64,000 nt of DNA from positions 1 to 64,000 of the forward strand of contig NZ_JAHUWH010000001.1 in the NCBI RefSeq assembly GCF_019219095.1, read 5' to 3'. The notes beneath the pieces were generated by a model. The model worked only from the letters and a program-made list of their open reading frames with translations, was not told where the DNA came from and made no database searches. How positions within the stretch are numbered: the stretch's first letter is position 1; every line of letters starts with the position of its first letter. The translations under genes were made by a program, and so were the position numbers. Below are positions 52,965-63,115 of the stretch, piece after piece. This DNA comes from Acidovorax sp. sic0104. Lineage in GTDB: Bacteria > Pseudomonadota > Gammaproteobacteria > Burkholderiales > Burkholderiaceae_C.

Positions 52965-55072
52965 AGGTCCGTCACTTTCGCTTCGCTTTGGGAGGAATAC
53001 AGGTCGATCACTCGGCAGTCGCTGCACATCTTCAGGCGCTCCAGCGCCTCGCCCTGGAACATGGGGTGGCCCGAGAGCTTGCCCAGCATGGCCTCGATGG
53101 CCTTGACCGTGCCAAACGGCTTGCTGCAGCGCACACAGGCCCAGGGCTTGGCTTCGTTGAGCACGCGCAGTTGCGCACGCTCGGGCGTGAGCAGCAGGCG
53201 CGGCTGCAGGGTGATCGCGTCTTCGGGGCAGGTGGTGGCGCACAGGCCGCACTGCACGCAGTTCTTCTCGATGAAGCGCAGTTGCGGCATCTGCGGGTTG
53301 TCCTGCAGGGCGCTGGCGGGGCACGCGCTCACGCAGCTCAGGCACAGCGTGCAGCGGTCCTTGTCCACAGTGATGCTGCCCAGCGGCGAGCCCGCGGCCG
53401 GCAGCGCAATGGCGTCGGGCCGCACCGCGGCCGGGGCTGGCGCGTATTCGATGAGATGGTCCAAAGCCATCTCCAACGTGCTGCGCTTTTCCTGCGCCAC
53501 CGCAAACCGTGCGGGCACGGCGGGCGTGGCCTGGCGGGTCTGCCCCAGGGCCTGCAGCGCGGCATCGAGCGCCGTGGGGTGCGTGGCACGCACCAACTGC
53601 AGGTGGCTGCCCGTGTAGCCCAGCCCGCGCAGGATGGCCTGCGCCACGTCCATCTGCGCCTGCAGGCCTTCCAGGTACTGCGGGGCCTCTTCATCGGTCA
53701 CCAGCACCGCGATCTGCGACGCGCCGTAAGCCACGGCGCTCAGCCACAGGTCCACGCCCAGGCTGGCCGTGTGCCACACCGCCACAGGAATCACCCGCGC
53801 CGGCACGCCGTGCGCCACCTTGAGTTGCGCCGCGCGGCCCAATTCCTCCACCAGCGCCTGCCCGCGCTCCTGGCTGTGCAGCAGCAGCACGGCGTCCTTG
53901 CCACCGGCTGCGGCATAGGTGGACAGCAGCGTCTTGAGCTTCAGGCCCTGGTCCGTGGCGCTGGGGTAGGCATAGGTCAGCGCGCCCGTGGGGCACACCG
54001 TGGTGCAGGCACCGCAGCCCACGCACAGATGGGAGTTCACCTTGATTTGCTGGCGGCTCTTGTCGCTGGCAATGGCCTCGGCCGAGCAGATGTCCACGCA
54101 GGCATTGCAGCCCACGGTTTCATTGCGGCTGTGGGCGCACAGCTTTTGCTTGTAGGCAAAGAACTTGGGCTTTTCGAACTCGCCCACGAGTTCGCGCAGG
54201 CGCAGCAGCGTGGCGATGTCGCGGCCGTCCCAGCGAAAGTACCCCTGCGGCGGCGCGTGCTGCACAAAGGTGGGCGCGGCCGTGGCGGCGCGCAGGTCGA
54301 GCACCATGTCGAAGCGCTCGGTGTGCGGGGCCGCCTCGCGGCTGAAGTCGATGGCACCTGCGACCTGGCAGACCTTCACGCAGGCGCGGTGCGACTGGCA
54401 GGCGGTCAGGTCGACTTGGTAGTCGAGGCCGATGGCATCTTCGGGGCACGCAGCCACGCAGGCGTTGCACCGGGTGCACAGGTCCAGGTCGATGGGGTTG
54501 TCGGCCGCCCATTGCAGATCGAACGCGCCCAGCCAGCCCGTGAGACCCGTGATGCGCCCGCCCAGCACCGGAAAGCGCCGCGCCTGCGCGCCGCCTGCGG
54601 TGCCCGGGCCCTGGGTAAACACCGTGACATCCAGCACGTCGGACACCATGGCCGCAGCGCGTTCGGCCACATCCAGCGCACCAATGATCAGCAGGCGGCC
54701 GGTGCTCTTGAAGGTGACCGTGGGCACCGGTGCGGGCTCGGGCAACTGCGCGGCGGCGAGCAGCGCCGCGATCTTGGGGGTGGCGCGGTCCGCATCGCGG
54801 CTCCAGCCGCCGGTCTCGCGGATGTTGACGAAGCGGATGGGGGAGATGGCGCCCTCGGTCTGCTGGCCCAGCTCGGCGAACAGGCGCTGCTCTTGCGTGC
54901 AGGCCACCACCACGTCCTGGCCGGTCTTGATGGCCTGCTGGAATGCCCCGGCTTCGCGCCGGCACAGCGTGGAGTGAAGGGTCAGACCCTGGTCTTCATG
55001 CAATGCCGCGCCCAACGCTTTCGCGTCGAGGGGCATCGTCTGGTTGCAGTCGCAGATGAGCGTCGTGGTCAT
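52961..55072 (-). CDS. Multi-cluster 4Fe-4S ferredoxin-type protein of FDH locus
   Basis: A 703-residue soluble iron-sulfur protein. Cluster motifs occur in CTRCNACVAACPEDA (about 200), CNACVDICSAEA, CVGCGACTTVCPTGA, CTLCLSCVSACPASA and CVQCGLCATTCPEDA. A dinucleotide-like region (LLIIGALDVAERAAAMV) lies near residue 130, and ACVRCSKPFGTVKAIEAMLG is at the end. Proteins of this class sit upstream of betaproteobacterial FDH operons with DUF3305/DUF3306 partners. They may pass electrons or build the cofactor. The first 77 bases overlap the 3' end of the DUF3306 gene. Confidence 0.88.
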   Translation of the reverse strand: MTTTLICDCNQTMPLDAKALGAALHEDQGLTLHSTLCRREAGAFQQAIKTGQDVVVACTQEQRLFAELGQQTEGAISPIRFVNIRETGGWSRDADRATPKIAALLAAAQLPEPAPVPTVTFKSTGRLLIIGALDVAERAAAMVSDVLDVTVFTQGPGTAGGAQARRFPVLGGRITGLTGWLGAFDLQWAADNPIDLDLCTRCNACVAACPEDAIGLDYQVDLTACQSHRACVKVCQVAGAIDFSREAAPHTERFDMVLDLRAATAAPTFVQHAPPQGYFRWDGRDIATLLRLRELVGEFEKPKFFAYKQKLCAHSRNETVGCNACVDICSAEAIASDKSRQQIKVNSHLCVGCGACTTVCPTGALTYAYPSATDQGLKLKTLLSTYAAAGGKDAVLLLHSQERGQALVEELGRAAQLKVAHGVPARVIPVAVWHTASLGVDLWLSAVAYGASQIAVLVTDEEAPQYLEGLQAQMDVAQAILRGLGYTGSHLQLVRATHPTALDAALQALGQTRQATPAVPARFAVAQEKRSTLEMALDHLIEYAPAPAAVRPDAIALPAAGSPLGSITVDKDRCTLCLSCVSACPASALQDNPQMPQLRFIEKNCVQCGLCATTCPEDAITLQPRLLLTPERAQLRVLNEAKPWACVRCSKPFGTVKAIEAMLGKLSGHPMFQGEALERLKMCSDCRVIDLYSSQSEAKVTDL

Positions 55073-55700
55073 GGTCGGGTTGGCTGGCTGGCGCGTCGGC
55101 TGCCCCGGTGGGGGACGGCTCGGGCGCGCCGGGCTCGCTGGAGGACTCGCTAGGAACAGCGGTGCATACCCCCGACTGTGCCACGTCTGGCAGCATTTCC
55201 TGCTCCGCATCATCCCGAGGCTGAGCGTGCGCCGGGGGCTTTGCCCCGTCACCCTCCCCCTCCGTGGCCTGCTTCTCGCGATCGAAGAAGCCCATGGCAT
55301 GGGCGCTGGCCATCTGGCGCAGCATGCCTTCGGGCAAGGGGTCGGGCTGCGTGTAGTCGCCGACGTAGATGTCGAGGCCGTCCATCACATTGAAGTGCGG
55401 GTCGGCAAACAGCTTCTTCATCGCCAGGTTGCGCACCTCGGGCGAGACCGCGCGCTGCACGAAGGGCTTGAAGTCGGACTCGGGCGTGAGCGCCTGCGCA
55501 TCGGCCAGCGTGGGCGCGGGGGGCTGCTGAGGGGTCGCAGGTTCGGTCGGTGCCTGGGGTACGCCAGCCGGTGCCTTCGCACCAGACTCGGCCTGCGCCG
55601 CAGCCAGCGCCGGAGCCTGCGGTGCAGGCTCCTCCACGGGCTTGCCCGCCGCCACATCCTGCTTGCGGCGCGACCAGCGCGAGAGGAAACCGTCAGCCAC
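54996..55700 (-). CDS. DUF3306-domain protein
   Basis: A 234-residue protein of the DUF3306 family (FLSRWSRRKQDVAAG, ESDFKPFVQRAVSPEVRNLA, MKKLFADPHFNVMDGLDIYV). The real start is probably GTG at 55700: GGAGG stands 6-10 bases upstream, whereas the ATG at 55712 has nothing. The start overlaps the DUF3305 stop by 8 bases. The last 25 residues, His/Asp-rich (DHDHDAHLRLQPDD), are encoded in the 77-base overlap with the ferredoxin gene. It always travels with FDH genes; role unknown. Confidence 0.85.
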   Translation of the reverse strand: MADGFLSRWSRRKQDVAAGKPVEEPAPQAPALAAAQAESGAKAPAGVPQAPTEPATPQQPPAPTLADAQALTPESDFKPFVQRAVSPEVRNLAMKKLFADPHFNVMDGLDIYVGDYTQPDPLPEGMLRQMASAHAMGFFDREKQATEGEGDGAKPPAHAQPRDDAEQEMLPDVAQSGVCTAVPSESSSEPGAPEPSPTGAADAPASQPDHDHDAHLRLQPDDAPRRESVGRGIA

Positions 55701-56241
55701 GGTGTCCTCCACCGCCGCGGCGCTTGTCGGTGGACACGGACGCAGGATTGCCGAAGCGGTCGGTCAGCGGCTGGAAGCTGTCGGGCCTGCGCCGGCGCTT
55801 GGGCTCGGGCACGTAGTGCTCGTCCACGAAGGCCTGGAGCGCCTGCAGCACGGCGGGCGGTGCGGGCACCTGCTCGACCGTCTCCTGCGCATCGAGCCAG
55901 CGGCCGGCATCGTGGTAGCTCAGGCTCACCGACACCGGGCGTGCGAGCCGGCCTTCCTCGGTGCCGCTTTCGTCCATGCGCCACAGCACGAACCAGCACG
56001 GCGCCGGGCTGGAAAGGTTCAGGTGGTAGCCCTCGCCGTCATCCTTGAAAAGTTCAACGGCAAAGCCTGGGAACAGCCAGCGGGTCTCGTCCGCATCTTC
56101 GCGCAGAAGGCGCGGCACATCGCCAAAGGCCGCTTCGCCGGGCACCACGTCGTCCAGCGTCCAGCGCCAGGGTTGCCAACGGTTGTCCAGGCGCTCACGG
56201 CGCATGATGACGGCGACTTCGAGGGTGGGGCGCAAAGACAT
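55693..56241 (-). CDS. DUF3305-domain protein
   Basis: A 182-residue DUF3305 protein: RPTLEVAVIMRRERLDNRWQ, WRWTLDDVVPGEAAFG, DETRWLFPGFAVELFKDDGE and GYHLNLSSPAPCWFVLWRMD. It is a standard member of the formate dehydrogenase accessory set with DUF3306. The tail is basic and Gly-rich (KRRRRPDSF, KRRGGGGHRG). The ATG at 56241 is used since upstream codons are not protein-like. Function unknown. Confidence 0.87.
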   Translation of the reverse strand: MSLRPTLEVAVIMRRERLDNRWQPWRWTLDDVVPGEAAFGDVPRLLREDADETRWLFPGFAVELFKDDGEGYHLNLSSPAPCWFVLWRMDESGTEEGRLARPVSVSLSYHDAGRWLDAQETVEQVPAPPAVLQALQAFVDEHYVPEPKRRRRPDSFQPLTDRFGNPASVSTDKRRGGGGHRG

Positions 56242-56292
56242 GTCCCGACTGTACTGCCCGCCCGCGCGAACGGCGAGCAATGCCCCTGCGTT

Positions 56293-57225
56293 TCAGCCCC
56301 CGGGGGGTACCTGCGCGCCCTGCGCTCCCGGTGCATACAGCACCGCGCGCGGCGCGCGGCACAGCCCCCACAGGCGCAGCCCGGCCAGCTCGGCCACCTG
56401 CACGCCGGTTGCGGTGGGGGCCGAAATGGTGGCCAGCGCCGCCAGCCCCACGCGCGCGCACTTGCGCACCAGTTCGTGGCTGCCCCGGCTGCTGAGTACC
56501 ACGAAGCCCGGCTCCGCCAGCCGCCCGCTGCGCGCCAGCCAGCCGATGAGCTTGTCCAGCGCGTTGTGCCGACCCACGTCTTCGCAGACACGGGCCAGTT
56601 GCCCGTCCAGCGTCGCCCAGCCTGCCGCGTGCAGCGAGCCCGAATGCGCGTTGTGCGGCTGCTGTGCCTTCAATCCGGCAAAGGCCGTGAGCACCGTGTG
56701 CAGGTCCACGCGCTCCACCCAGTCGCGGGCGGGCAGCCGCGCGGGCTCCAGGTCCAGGGCGGCAAAGCTTTCCACGCCGCACACGCCGCAGCCCGTGCGC
56801 CCCGCCATGCTGCGGCGCCGCTGCTTGAGGCGCTCGAAGCTGCGCGCAGAAATTTCCATGTGCACCTCGACCCCCGGCACGCCCGCCGGCAGGTGCGCGG
56901 CGCTCTGGTCCGCCAGGCTCAGCGTGGTGCTGCGGCAGTCGTGTGCGTGGTCGAGGATGCCCTCGCTGAGCGCAAATCCCAGCGCGAAGTCGTCAAGCTG
57001 CTCGGGCGTGGCCATCATGACCGCGTGCGATACGCCGTTGAACACCAGCGCCACCGGGATCTCCTCGGCCAGCGTGTCCAGGCGCAGCGCGCCTTCGCCG
57101 GGCGCACCCGCCTCGCCATAGACGCGCACCGGCCGCGTGGCCAGGGCATGCAGGCCTTCGGCCAGGACCTCCACGTCAATGTCGTCCGCTCGCACCGGCA
57201 GCACCGGAAAAATCTGCGCGCTCAT
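56293..57225 (-). CDS. fdhD: Formate dehydrogenase accessory sulfurtransferase FdhD, CxxC type
   Basis: A 310-residue FdhD with the classical redox pair in GRTGCGVCGVESF. Other landmarks are IPVALVFNGVSHAVMMATPE, VCEDVGRHNALDKLIGWL and FVVLSSRGSHELVRKCARVG. It differs clearly from the first fdhD (single Cys). It overlaps the 98-aa gene by 4 bases and lies directly downstream of the FdhF/YdeP-type oxidoreductase, so it most likely serves that enzyme. Confidence 0.93.
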   Translation of the reverse strand: MSAQIFPVLPVRADDIDVEVLAEGLHALATRPVRVYGEAGAPGEGALRLDTLAEEIPVALVFNGVSHAVMMATPEQLDDFALGFALSEGILDHAHDCRSTTLSLADQSAAHLPAGVPGVEVHMEISARSFERLKQRRRSMAGRTGCGVCGVESFAALDLEPARLPARDWVERVDLHTVLTAFAGLKAQQPHNAHSGSLHAAGWATLDGQLARVCEDVGRHNALDKLIGWLARSGRLAEPGFVVLSSRGSHELVRKCARVGLAALATISAPTATGVQVAELAGLRLWGLCRAPRAVLYAPGAQGAQVPPGG

Positions 57226-57518
57226 GGCGCGTCCCCCGCCGCCGCAAGCTCGCGGGCCACGACCCGTCCCTCGACGGTGAGGAAGGCCACCCAGCGTTCG
57301 CCGACCCGCTCCACGCGCACCCAGCCGGGGCCGCGCTGCCCGCCCACGGGGGCATCGCTCATGAGGCTCAACTCGCGCAACAGCACGCTCGCGCCCTGGC
57401 CCAGGCGCTTTCCCAGGCGGGGCAGCGACATGCCCGCCGATGCGTCGGCACCGCTGCGCGAATCCTCATCCAGCGCGCGCAGGATGGTGCCTGCCAGGGT
57501 GTCGTATGCGGCCGTCAT
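57222..57518 (-). CDS. Small conserved FDH-locus protein (98 aa)
   Basis: A 98-residue protein (LAGTILRALDEDSRSGADAS, LPRLGKRLGQGASVLLRELS, ERVGERWVAFLTVEGRVVAR). The first part looks like a small winged-helix domain, with a C-terminal beta pair, so a DNA-binding role is possible but not certain. It is coupled to fdhD through an ATGA-type overlap and lies 17 bases after the FdhF/YdeP gene. Not assigned to a named family. Confidence 0.7.
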   Translation of the reverse strand: MTAAYDTLAGTILRALDEDSRSGADASAGMSLPRLGKRLGQGASVLLRELSLMSDAPVGGQRGPGWVRVERVGERWVAFLTVEGRVVARELAAAGDAP

Positions 57519-57534
57519 GTCACGGGCTTCTCAC

Positions 57535-59874
<2,340 letters not shown>

Positions 59875-60013
59875 GGTCTCCTGGACGGTGCGCCACGGTT
59901 TGGACTGTGCCACGCCCGCGGCGTTCCCGGCCCCTGCCCCGCAAGGGGCGCGCACAGGGCGGCTGCGGCCCCGTGCATCAGCGAAGGCGCCATACCGGCG
60001 GCCTGCGCCTTCT

Positions 60014-61690
60014 TCACTGGAAGAACTTGGCGGCGCTCACCAGCGTCTTGTAGATGCCCCAGGCGAGCGGCACACCCACTGCCAGCCAGGCGAAGGCCAC
60101 CAGCGCCGGGCTGGTCGTGCCACCGCTGCCCGGGCCGCCGCCCACTTCGGCCGCCACGCTCTTCTCGTGGGCCAGCTTCTTCTCGTGCGCCAGTTCCTCG
60201 TCGCTCATGAACCACTTGTCAGCCAGCGGACGCACCATCAGGTTGGCAATCAGGCCGATGACCAACATGCCCACCAGGATGTACATGGTCTGGTTGTACA
60301 CCTGTTCGCGCGGCAGGCCCAGGCCCAGTTGGTACTCGCGCATGTAGTTGACCACCACGGGGCCGAGGATGCCGGCCGTGGCCCAGGCGGTCAGCAGGCG
60401 GCCGTGGATGGCGCCCACGAACTGCGTGCCGAACAGGTCGGCCAGGTAGGCCGGCACCGTGGCGAAGCCGCCGCCGTACATCGACAGGATCACGCAGAAG
60501 GCACCCACGAACAGGAGCTTGCTGCCCGCGCCCGCAGAGCTGGGGATGCTGGCGTACATCAGGCCGCCGAGCACGAAGAAGATCACATAGGTCATCTTGC
60601 GGCCGAACTTGTCGGACAGGCTGGCCCAGAAGAAGCGGCCGCCGATGTTGAACAGCGACAGCAGCGCAGTGAAGCCGCCCGCCACCGCCGCAATGGCGGC
60701 GAGCTGGGCCTTGTCGAGTTCGCCGAACTTCTGCTGCACACCGATCAGGCCGCCGCCGAAGACTTCCTGCAGCATGGGCGAGGCCATGCCGATCACGCCG
60801 ATGCCGGCGCTCACGTTCATGCACAGCACGACCCAGATGAGCCAGAACTGAGGAATGCCCCAGACGCGCTTCACGTGCACGTGGCGCTGGGTGATCATGG
60901 CGTTGGCCGAGGGGGGCGGTGGGGTCCAGCCGGCGGGCTTCCAGCCCGTGGGCGGCACGCGGTAGCCCAAGGCACCGGCCATCATGAACACGAAGTACAC
61001 CAGCGCCATGACCACGAAGGTCTGCATCACGCCCACGTCGGTGGGGCTGGAGAAGTGCTTCATCAGGTCCACGGCCAGGGGCGAGCCGATCATTGCGCCC
61101 CCGCCAAAGCCCATGATGGCCATGCCGGTGGCCATGCCGCGCCGGTCGGGGAACCACTTGATCAGGGTGGACACGGGGGAGATGTAGCCAAGCCCCAGCC
61201 CGATGCCCCCGATCACGCCCGAGCCCAGGATCATGAGCCAGAACTGGTGCAGGTGGATGCCCAGCGCCGACAGCAGCATGCCGCCGCACCAGCACACGGC
61301 CGAGACCACGCCGGCCTTGCGCGGGCCGGCACGTTCCAGCCATCCGCCCCAGATCGCGGCAGAGCAGCCCAGGAAGACGAAGAACAGGGTGTACATCCAC
61401 CCCAGCGTGGCCACGCGCCAGTCGCAGCCCGATGCGAACAGCTCGGCGAAGAAGCTCATGTCCTTGGCACAGGCCGCGCCCGTGCCGGCCGTGGAGAGGG
61501 CCTTGGACAGCGGCAGCCAGAACACCGAGAAGCCATAGGCCATGCCGATGCACAGGTGGATCGCAAGCGCTGCCGGCGGCACCAGCCACCGGTTGAAGCC
61601 GGGCGCGGCGATGATGCGTTCCTTGTCCAGGAAGCCGGGAGACGCGTGGGCCCCGGGCAAGGCGGCCGTGCCCGCTGTGGATGCGTTCAT
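60014..61690 (-). CDS. Major-facilitator oxalate/formate antiporter-type transporter
   Basis: A 558-residue MFS protein of the OFA class with 12 membrane helices and long loops. GMAYGFSVFWLPLSKAL, GWMYTLFFVFLGCSAAIWGG, and the signature GIGLGLGYISPVSTLIKWFP, DRRGMATGMAIMGFGGGAMI are diagnostic. It should exchange formate or oxalate-like anions across the inner membrane. AGGAGAGAG precedes the ATG at 61690. It is the first gene of the formate region; an FNR-like box lies 56 bases upstream. Confidence 0.92.
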   Translation of the reverse strand: MNASTAGTAALPGAHASPGFLDKERIIAAPGFNRWLVPPAALAIHLCIGMAYGFSVFWLPLSKALSTAGTGAACAKDMSFFAELFASGCDWRVATLGWMYTLFFVFLGCSAAIWGGWLERAGPRKAGVVSAVCWCGGMLLSALGIHLHQFWLMILGSGVIGGIGLGLGYISPVSTLIKWFPDRRGMATGMAIMGFGGGAMIGSPLAVDLMKHFSSPTDVGVMQTFVVMALVYFVFMMAGALGYRVPPTGWKPAGWTPPPPSANAMITQRHVHVKRVWGIPQFWLIWVVLCMNVSAGIGVIGMASPMLQEVFGGGLIGVQQKFGELDKAQLAAIAAVAGGFTALLSLFNIGGRFFWASLSDKFGRKMTYVIFFVLGGLMYASIPSSAGAGSKLLFVGAFCVILSMYGGGFATVPAYLADLFGTQFVGAIHGRLLTAWATAGILGPVVVNYMREYQLGLGLPREQVYNQTMYILVGMLVIGLIANLMVRPLADKWFMSDEELAHEKKLAHEKSVAAEVGGGPGSGGTTSPALVAFAWLAVGVPLAWGIYKTLVSAAKFFQ

Positions 61691-61745
61691 AGGTTCTCTC
61701 TCCTGTGATGTCGTGCAGGCGCTGCAGGGCGTGCACCAGTTTTTC

Positions 61746-61759
61746 TTGACGCAAGTCAA
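61746..61759. promoter_or_regulatory. FNR/Dnr-type binding site
   Basis: TTGAC-GCAA-GTCAA, a perfect 5-bp dyad with the FNR-family spacing. It lies 56-69 bases upstream of the antiporter ATG, which fits control by low oxygen. FNR/Dnr consensus is TTGATnnnnATCAA; this has C/G in place of T/A at one position of each half. Confidence 0.65.
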
Positions 61760-61803
61760 TTGCGCGGGGCGGAGTGTCCGGACAGGAGCGCCCTAGCGTC
61801 AAA

Positions 61804-61838
61804 TTGAATCGACACATGCTGCGATTCAACAATTGAAT
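61804..61838. promoter_or_regulatory. LysR-type dyads upstream of the FDH/antiporter operon
   Basis: TTGAATCG (61804-61811) and CGATTCAA (61822-61829) form an 8-bp inverted repeat; ATTCAA-CAA-TTGAAT (61824-61838) forms a second, overlapping it. The layout suggests a regulatory-binding plus activation-binding site for the adjacent LysR protein. Confidence 0.55.
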
Positions 61839-61923
61839 GACGCGAATGGAAATTGATTGCAGATGGCTTGCAATCAGCCAAAGTCAGTCACGCTAAAGCC
61901 GACGAAACTGGCGCGGTGCCAAG

Positions 61924-62007
61924 CCAGTGCACCCGTGGAACTGGCTTTGCCAGGCCACGGGGTGCGTCCCCCCTTGGGGGAAGGCGCCGAAGGCGACTCA
62001 GGGGGAG
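61924..62007 (+). repeat. Intergenic palindromic repeat, family A, copy 3
   Basis: CCAGTGCACCCGTGGAACTG, GCTTTGCCAGGCCACGGGGT, GCGTCCCCCCTTGGGGGAAG, GCGACTCAGGGGGAG. Same architecture as copies 1 and 2. Its 3' end overlaps the LysR gene's stop. Confidence 0.85.
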
Positions 62008-62948
62008 TCCCTCAGCTCGCCGCAGTGCTGGGCCACATGGTCCCGCCAGGCGGGCTGGTCCAGCAGTTCGAGCGCGGCTTCGAGCGCCCGGGACACGCGG
62101 GGCCCGCGCTGGGTCATGAAGCCGATGGGCGTGCGCACATCGGGCGCCACCAGGGGCAGGGCCTCCAGACCGCGTTCACTGCGCGCGGCGGCCACCATGG
62201 CGCCCGGCAGCACGCTGCACACCTCGCCCGACAGCACGGACAGCACCAGGGTCAGCACCGAGTTGGTCTCGATGGCGGGCGGCACGGGTTCGCCCGCCTC
62301 GCGGAACGCCTCGTCGATGATGAAGCGGTTGTGCATGTCGGGGGTGAGCAGGCACAGCGGCAGCCGCGCCGCGTCCTTCCAGCGCATGGGCGCGCCGATG
62401 CGCAGGCGGTCCGGGCCGGGCGTGCGGGCACGGCGCAGCAGGTAGTAGTGTTCGTTGCACTGCGGCCACGAGCGCAGGTTCACGCGCTTGGCCTGCATGC
62501 GCTCGCTGTAGCCCACGGCCAGGTCCAGCGACAGGTCTTCGAGCCGCTGTTCGAGCTCCTGCGAACTCATCGACAGCACCACGGGCAGGATGCCCGGGTG
62601 CCGCGCCTGCAGCATGGCCGCAAAGCGCGAGAGGATGGGCACCGCCGTGGGCGTGGACGCCATGCGCAGGCGGCCCTGCGGCGCGGCCTCCGTGCTGCGC
62701 AGCTCCTGGCGCAGCACCTCGTTGTCGCGCAGCATGCGCTGCGCCGTGGCCAGCACGGCCTCGCCCTCGTGGGTCAGGCCCGAATAACTGCGCGCGCGCT
62801 GCACGATGACGACCCCGAACTCCTCCTCCAGCGCGCGCAGCGCGTTCGACAGCGCCGGCTGCGTGATGTGGCAGGCCTGCGCCGCCCGGCCGAAGTGCCG
62901 GTGCTCGTGCAGGGCAACCAGGTAGCGCAGGGAGGCGAGCAGGTTCAT
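61998..62948 (-). CDS. LysR-family regulator of the formate region
   Basis: A 316-residue LysR regulator. The N-terminal HTH reads HRHFGRAAQACHITQPALSN (about 19-38) with ALRALEEEFGVVIVQRARSY; the C-terminal ligand domain covers about 95-300. The ATG at 62948 is chosen because the codons upstream (to 63011) are not protein-like. It stands at the head of the antiporter/FDH genes on the same strand, with a dyad set downstream in the antiporter promoter. It probably activates them with formate or oxalate as ligand; that is inference. The gene's end is overlapped by a repeat. Confidence 0.9.
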   Translation of the reverse strand: MNLLASLRYLVALHEHRHFGRAAQACHITQPALSNALRALEEEFGVVIVQRARSYSGLTHEGEAVLATAQRMLRDNEVLRQELRSTEAAPQGRLRMASTPTAVPILSRFAAMLQARHPGILPVVLSMSSQELEQRLEDLSLDLAVGYSERMQAKRVNLRSWPQCNEHYYLLRRARTPGPDRLRIGAPMRWKDAARLPLCLLTPDMHNRFIIDEAFREAGEPVPPAIETNSVLTLVLSVLSGEVCSVLPGAMVAAARSERGLEALPLVAPDVRTPIGFMTQRGPRVSRALEAALELLDQPAWRDHVAQHCGELRDSP

Positions 62949-63054
62949 GCGGTCATGCTCCGCCTTTGCACAAAGCGCGGCGGCAGACCACGCGCCGGGC
63001 AAGTTGTGCAAGCACCGCTTGCACCAAGGTCCTGCTCATGGATCATTCCGCCCT

Positions 63055-63112
63055 TTTTGGCCTCCAGCGCTTCACCGGCAAGCGCCAGCAGCTACCATAT
63101 TAATAGCAAAAT
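63055..63112 (+). repeat. Short intergenic repeat, family B, copy 4
   Basis: TTTTGGCCTCCAGCGCTTCA ... AAGCGCCAGCAGCTACCATA and TTAATAGCAAAAT; the same pattern as the copies at 27531, 40396 and 41073. Confidence 0.7.
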
Positions 63113-63115
63113 CCG

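Larger units (their letters stand above)
61691..61997. other. Promoter region of the formate operon and LysR gene end
   Basis: About 305 bases without a gene. It holds an FNR-type palindrome (61746-61759), a LysR-type dyad set (61804-61838), and a family A repeat (61924-62007) that runs into the LysR gene 3' end. Confidence 0.5.
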
